This document shows, piece by piece, positions 60,780 through 64,000 of a DNA stretch of 64,000 nucleotides. Below the pieces are notes generated by a model that made no database searches, had not been told where the DNA came from, and worked only from the letters and a program-made list of their open reading frames with translations. Source of the DNA: an uncultured Flavobacteriales bacterium. GTDB lineage: Bacteria; Bacteroidota; Bacteroidia; Flavobacteriales; Crocinitomicaceae. The DNA is taken from positions 256,254-320,253 of the forward strand of contig CAMLFH010000002.1 of assembly GCA_946479285.1 (NCBI GenBank). Reading direction: 5' to 3'. The stretch's first letter is position 1, and each line of letters starts with the position of its first letter. Made by a program: the position numbers and the translations under genes.

Positions 60780-62744
60780 ATGAAAAACAAAATTCTCCTC
60801 CCTCTCCTTTTCCTACCACTTTTTAATTTTGCACAAGATTCTCACGGAACCTGTTCTTCGGTTAAAAAGCACTCTAATTCTATCTTGAAAAGCAATACTT
60901 TTTCAATTGCTCAAATCGCAGAAACGGAACTGTATGATGTTCACTATTACTTTTTGAACCTGAACATGACCAACACAACAACAACCTTGTCGGGCTCCGG
61001 TGAAATTCATGCTGCTGCACGCGAAGACCTGGATACTGCGTTGGTTGAATTCTATCAAACCTTTGTAATCTCGTCTATTGAAGTAGACGGAACCCCGGTT
61101 TCTTACACACGTCAGAATAGTGCTTTGAAAATTCCGGTAAACAAATTAACAGGCGAAAACTTCGTCATTCACGTTAATTACAGCGGAACTCCTCCAACTG
61201 CTGCAACCAATCCGCTTGGTGGAGGTGGAATGACCAATGACGATTCACCTTCGTGGGGAAACCAGGTAACCTGGTCTTTGTCTGAACCGTTTGCTGCCTA
61301 CGAGTGGTTTCCGGTAAAACAATCCTTAAAAGACAAAGCTGACAGCTGTTCGGTTTGGATCACAGTTCCTACTGCTTGTAAAGCGGGTTCTAACGGTTTA
61401 CTTCAGCAGGTTGTTGATTTGGGTAACGGAACTCATCGTTTTGAATGGAAACACAGGCATCCGATAGATTATTACCTGATCTCGGTAGCAGTTGCCCAAT
61501 ATGTTGAATACAATGTAACAGCAAATCCGGCTGGTTCCGGACCGGTTTTGATTCAGAACTTCATTTACGATAATCCGGGTACTCTTCCGAATTTCCAGGA
61601 TGATATTGACGAAACAGTTGACTTCCTGGAATTGTATGCAGATCTGTTCGGACCTTATCCGTTTGCGGATGAAAAATACGGGCACTGCATGGCCCCGATT
61701 TCCGGTGGAATGGAACATCAGACAATGACAACGCAGGGATTTTTCAATCCAACACTAACTTGTCACGAATTAGCACACCAATGGTTTGGTGATCATGTGA
61801 CTTGTTCTTCCTGGGCCGACATTTGGGTAAACGAAGGTTTTGCTTCGTATTCCGAATACATCATGCTGGAAGAATTGTACCCGGGACAACAGTTAACCGA
61901 TATGCTAGACAGACATGACAATATTATGTCGGAATCGGGTGGTTCTGTTTGGGTAGAGGATTCCCTCACCGATGGAAGTATTTTCTCAGGAAGACTGGTT
62001 TATGACAAAGGTGCTGCCATTGTTCACACCTTGCGTTTCCTGATCAATGATGATGACGTATTTTATGATGCGTTACAAGCTTACCAAAGCGTTTATGCCG
62101 ATTCAACAGCTTCCGGAATCCAGTTGGTGGAAGTGTTTGAAGACGAAAGCGGTTTAGACCTTTCTGCTTTCCTGGAAGAATGGTATTTTGGGGAAGGATT
62201 CCCTACTTATGCTGTTCGCTGGAACAATGTGGGCAGTGATGTACTGGTGGAAATCAATCATACTACCTCCAAGCCAACGGTAACACCTTTGTTTACAAAT
62301 GACCTGGAATTGCGGTTCGTTAGAAGCGGTGGACTTGCTGATACAATTATTCGTTTTCAAATCACCGGGAATCAGAACCAGTTCATTATTCCAAATGCAT
62401 CGACCTTTACCAACATTAATAAGATCGATCCGAATAACTGGATTTGTAATAAGATCGGTGGAATTACGAAAGATCTGACTTTCACAGCAGGAATCAAAGA
62501 CAATCCTTATAAACCGGCAATTCAAATTTATCCGAATCCTTCCAACGGACCGGTAACTGTTGAAATGGCTGACTTTGGTTTATATAATCTTGTTTTAATG
62601 GATGCCAAAGGAAGTGTGATCACTTCTTACGAATTTGACAGCTGGACAACTCTTGACCTGAAAAATCAGGCTCAGGGAACTTATATTTTACAAGTAGTTT
62701 CAAAAGCCAGCGGAGAAAAGTTCAATAAGCTGATCAAGCGTTAA
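60780..62744 (+). CDS. M1-family aminopeptidase with T9SS sorting domain
   Basis: A 654-aa zinc aminopeptidase. A signal peptide (about 1-19, FNFAQ) is followed by an M1 N-terminal beta domain and the catalytic core: GGMEH (309-313; usually GAMEN), HELAHQWFGD with zinc His329 and His333 and catalytic Glu330, and NEGFASY with Glu352 as third zinc ligand. The C-terminal 75 residues (IYPNPSNGPVTVEM) are a T9SS type A tail, so the mature enzyme should be outside the cell. The GAMEN-to-GGMEH change affects the N-terminal-amine recognition segment. Unit ends with a clear terminator. Confidence 0.93.
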   Translation: MKNKILLPLLFLPLFNFAQDSHGTCSSVKKHSNSILKSNTFSIAQIAETELYDVHYYFLNLNMTNTTTTLSGSGEIHAAAREDLDTALVEFYQTFVISSIEVDGTPVSYTRQNSALKIPVNKLTGENFVIHVNYSGTPPTAATNPLGGGGMTNDDSPSWGNQVTWSLSEPFAAYEWFPVKQSLKDKADSCSVWITVPTACKAGSNGLLQQVVDLGNGTHRFEWKHRHPIDYYLISVAVAQYVEYNVTANPAGSGPVLIQNFIYDNPGTLPNFQDDIDETVDFLELYADLFGPYPFADEKYGHCMAPISGGMEHQTMTTQGFFNPTLTCHELAHQWFGDHVTCSSWADIWVNEGFASYSEYIMLEELYPGQQLTDMLDRHDNIMSESGGSVWVEDSLTDGSIFSGRLVYDKGAAIVHTLRFLINDDDVFYDALQAYQSVYADSTASGIQLVEVFEDESGLDLSAFLEEWYFGEGFPTYAVRWNNVGSDVLVEINHTTSKPTVTPLFTNDLELRFVRSGGLADTIIRFQITGNQNQFIIPNASTFTNINKIDPNNWICNKIGGITKDLTFTAGIKDNPYKPAIQIYPNPSNGPVTVEMADFGLYNLVLMDAKGSVITSYEFDSWTTLDLKNQAQGTYILQVVSKASGEKFNKLIKR

Positions 62745-62766
62745 CATTTTCTTATCGGAATATTTT

Positions 62767-62797
62767 AGTCGCTATCTCGTTGATAGCGACTTTTTTA
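62767..62797 (+). terminator. Rho-independent terminator of the M1 peptidase gene
   Basis: AGTCGCTATC (62767-62776) and GATAGCGACT (62782-62791) form a perfect 10-bp stem with a 5-nt loop, followed by T-rich sequence. Confidence 0.85.
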
Positions 62798-62908
62798 TTT
62801 AGAGTCATTTTATTTGGGTCTTTTCAGTTCGTTAACTTTTAATTTCTTGTTATTTATCAGTCAGGTATCAAAATCATCCTTAATTTTACGGAACTAAAAA
62901 AGACAACG

Positions 62909-63358
62909 ATGAAAAAAATAGCTTTACTACTATTCCTTGGTTTTGGGATTGCAGCAATGGCAAGTCAGGCAACTGCTCAAAGCAAAATGCAGGACTGGGC
63001 TGAATTGAAAGAGTTCCATAAAGTAATGGCACAAACATTCCACCCAAGTGAGGAAGGAAACCTGGAGCCAATCAAAACACGTATCGGTGAAATGGTACAA
63101 AAAGCGAAAACGCTTCAGGCATCTAAGTTTCCTACTGATTTTGACAACGAAAAAGTAAAGAAAGCTGTTGACCAATTGGTAACTGACAGCCAGAAATTAG
63201 AAGCTGATATCAAGAAAGGCGCAAGTGATAAGAAAATCACAAAGTCAATTTCTGCTTTGCACGATGTATTTCATCAGATTGTAGGACTTTGTTCTGCTAA
63301 TGAGAATCATGACCACGAGCACAAAGAAGGTGAAAGCCACGAAGGTCATTCGCACTAA
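62909..63358 (+). CDS. Exported helical protein with His-rich C-terminus
   Basis: A 149-aa protein with a signal peptide (about 1-23, SQATAQ) and a four-helix-bundle-like mature part (WAELKEFHKVMAQTFHP, IKTRIGEMVQKAKTL, VKKAVDQLVTDSQKLEADIKK, ISALHDVFHQIVGLC). His residues are placed regularly in helices 1 and 4, and the last 17 residues (ENHDHEHKEGESHEGHSH) hold seven or more His with acidic neighbours, a typical Zn/Cu/Ni-chelating tail. A periplasmic metal-buffering role is inference. No family recognised. Confidence 0.8.
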   Translation: MKKIALLLFLGFGIAAMASQATAQSKMQDWAELKEFHKVMAQTFHPSEEGNLEPIKTRIGEMVQKAKTLQASKFPTDFDNEKVKKAVDQLVTDSQKLEADIKKGASDKKITKSISALHDVFHQIVGLCSANENHDHEHKEGESHEGHSH

Positions 63359-63375
63359 GAAATAATTAAACAATT

Positions 63376-63421
63376 AAATCCCCGGCATTTCGACTACGCT
63401 CAATGACCGGGGATTTTTTTT
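63376..63421. terminator. Bidirectional terminator with CTTCGACT-family loop
   Basis: AAATCCCCGG (63376-63385) pairs with CCGGGGATTT (63407-63416) and the loop carries CATTTCGACTACGCTCAATG, the shortened dispersed element, whose ends pair too. A T-run follows. It sits between convergent genes. Confidence 0.85.
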
Positions 63422-64000
63422 ATTTCGTGGCGTTATACAGAAAATACCAGTCTTCTCTTGACAATTCAAATTTGTGAGCTGTTGCTGCATTTTGGATCCT
63501 GCGTTTTTCCTTACTCCCGATAATTGGCAGTGCTCCCAGCCTGTTGAGCCAGGACACCGCAACCTGCTCTACGTTCGCTTCGTATTTCTTCCCGATCTCA
63601 ATTAACGCAAGCCGTAATTTCACAGCCTGTGCATCTTCTCCCAGTAAAATGCGGCCGTCGGCCAAAGGGGAAAATGCCATTGCCCTGCTGTGCTGCTCCC
63701 GGATAAAATCATAACGCCCGTCGTTCAACGCTTCTGTCTGCAGTAAATTCAATTCCAAATGATTGGTAATGATAGGCTGCGAAAGTGAAGAAGACAAAAG
63801 CCTTTGCTGAAACACATTGAAATTGGATACACCAATGTAAGAAATCTTTCCGCTGCGCTGCAACTTCAACAAAGCTGAAGCTGTTTCCTCAAAATTCGAC
63901 AGGAAATCGAAGTTCTCAAGGATCAGGATCTCGATCTTCTCTCTTTTCAACCGTTTCAATGAATCTTCCACGCTTTTAGTGATGTATTGCGGACTCAGGT
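63420..64000 (-). CDS. Aldo/keto reductase, N-terminal part outside the window
   Basis: The leftward frame is open to the window end; at least 193 residues are seen and the start is beyond 64000. The visible part is the C-terminal two-thirds of an AKR TIM barrel: SLKRLKREKIEILILENFDF, KISYIGVSNFNVFQQ, IITNHLELNLLQTEAL, FSPLADGRILLG and PIIGSKEKRRIQNAA, the NADPH-binding end. The catalytic Tyr-Lys-Asp-His residues of the first half are only partly visible, so activity is not tested here. Confidence 0.85.
   Translation of the reverse strand, partial: LSPQYITKSVEDSLKRLKREKIEILILENFDFLSNFEETASALLKLQRSGKISYIGVSNFNVFQQRLLSSSLSQPIITNHLELNLLQTEALNDGRYDFIREQHSRAMAFSPLADGRILLGEDAQAVKLRLALIEIGKKYEANVEQVAVSWLNRLGALPIIGSKEKRRIQNAATAHKFELSREDWYFLYNATK

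Noticed and set aside
1..64000. tRNA or rRNA genes
   Set aside because: No cloverleaf with the T-loop and anticodon pattern and no rRNA-like segment was recognised by reading; a tRNA scan could overturn this.

Overview
The window comes from a Bacteroidota chromosome, most likely a flavobacterium close to Fluviicola (Crocinitomicaceae). The evidence is three secreted proteins with type IX secretion (T9SS) C-terminal sorting tails, a PorE-like OmpA/TPR/beta-propeller lipoprotein, a carbamoyl-phosphate synthase large subunit without its allosteric domain, Bacteroidota-only families (DUF4834, outer-membrane beta-barrel TonB-type receptor, GldM- and GldL-like proteins), -7 promoter boxes of the form TAnnTTTG and almost no Shine-Dalgarno sequences. 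The genus assignment is an impression, not a search result. No rRNA, tRNA, CRISPR array, insertion sequence or prophage was recognised; the window reads as ordinary core chromosome.

Layout. 1-5 kb: Crp/Fnr regulator with an alpha/beta hydrolase behind a perfect inverted-repeat operator; DUF4834 and carB. 5-11 kb: membrane protein, HExxH zincin, a lipoprotein resembling a catalytically dead penicillin-binding transpeptidase, a bestrophin/K+ channel pair, PyrR-like phosphoribosyltransferase. 11-22 kb: murQ, a 1358-aa T9SS-exported protein, a methyltransferase that carries a palindromic repeat inside its reading frame, YcxB-like protein, outer-membrane receptor, DMT transporter, trmD. 22-27 kb: a response regulator/histidine kinase/universal-stress/lipocalin-like module with a triple 11-bp direct repeat placed exactly where an OmpR-type activator would bind. 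27-35 kb: ArsR regulator, tsaC-like gene, CCA-type nucleotidyltransferase, PRiA4-like protein, methyltransferase, TraB/GumN, FKBP, beta-barrel protein, sucD, Kir channel. 35-43 kb: queE, porE-like gene, UbiA prenyltransferase, maf, a PNGase F-like/LamG T9SS protein. 43-57 kb: M14 peptidase, HxlR/NmrA divergent pair with palindromic operator, GldM-like lipoprotein, AlkB-like dioxygenase, GldL_N-like protein, DUF6438 lipoprotein, EEP nuclease, SRPBCC, HEAT-like protein, S9 peptidase, GNAT. 57-64 kb: 1097-aa hybrid kinase, M1 aminopeptidase with T9SS tail, His-rich helical protein, aldo/keto reductase (cut by the window end).

The most unusual content is intergenic. About fifteen gaps hold imperfect tandem words whose unit length is strictly constant within a locus (7, 8 or 9 nt) while the unit sequence drifts, often arranged as inverted arms. 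Two 8-nt loci 19 kb apart are clearly the same element. A second set of compact palindromes (the CTTCGACT...CTCAG family, CCCGATAGCTATCGGG, GATCAGTCGCGACTGATC) lies at gene ends, sits nested inside other repeats, forms terminator loops, supplies a stop codon, and in one case lies in frame within a coding sequence. Together these look like an active, small palindromic-element population that colonises gene ends.
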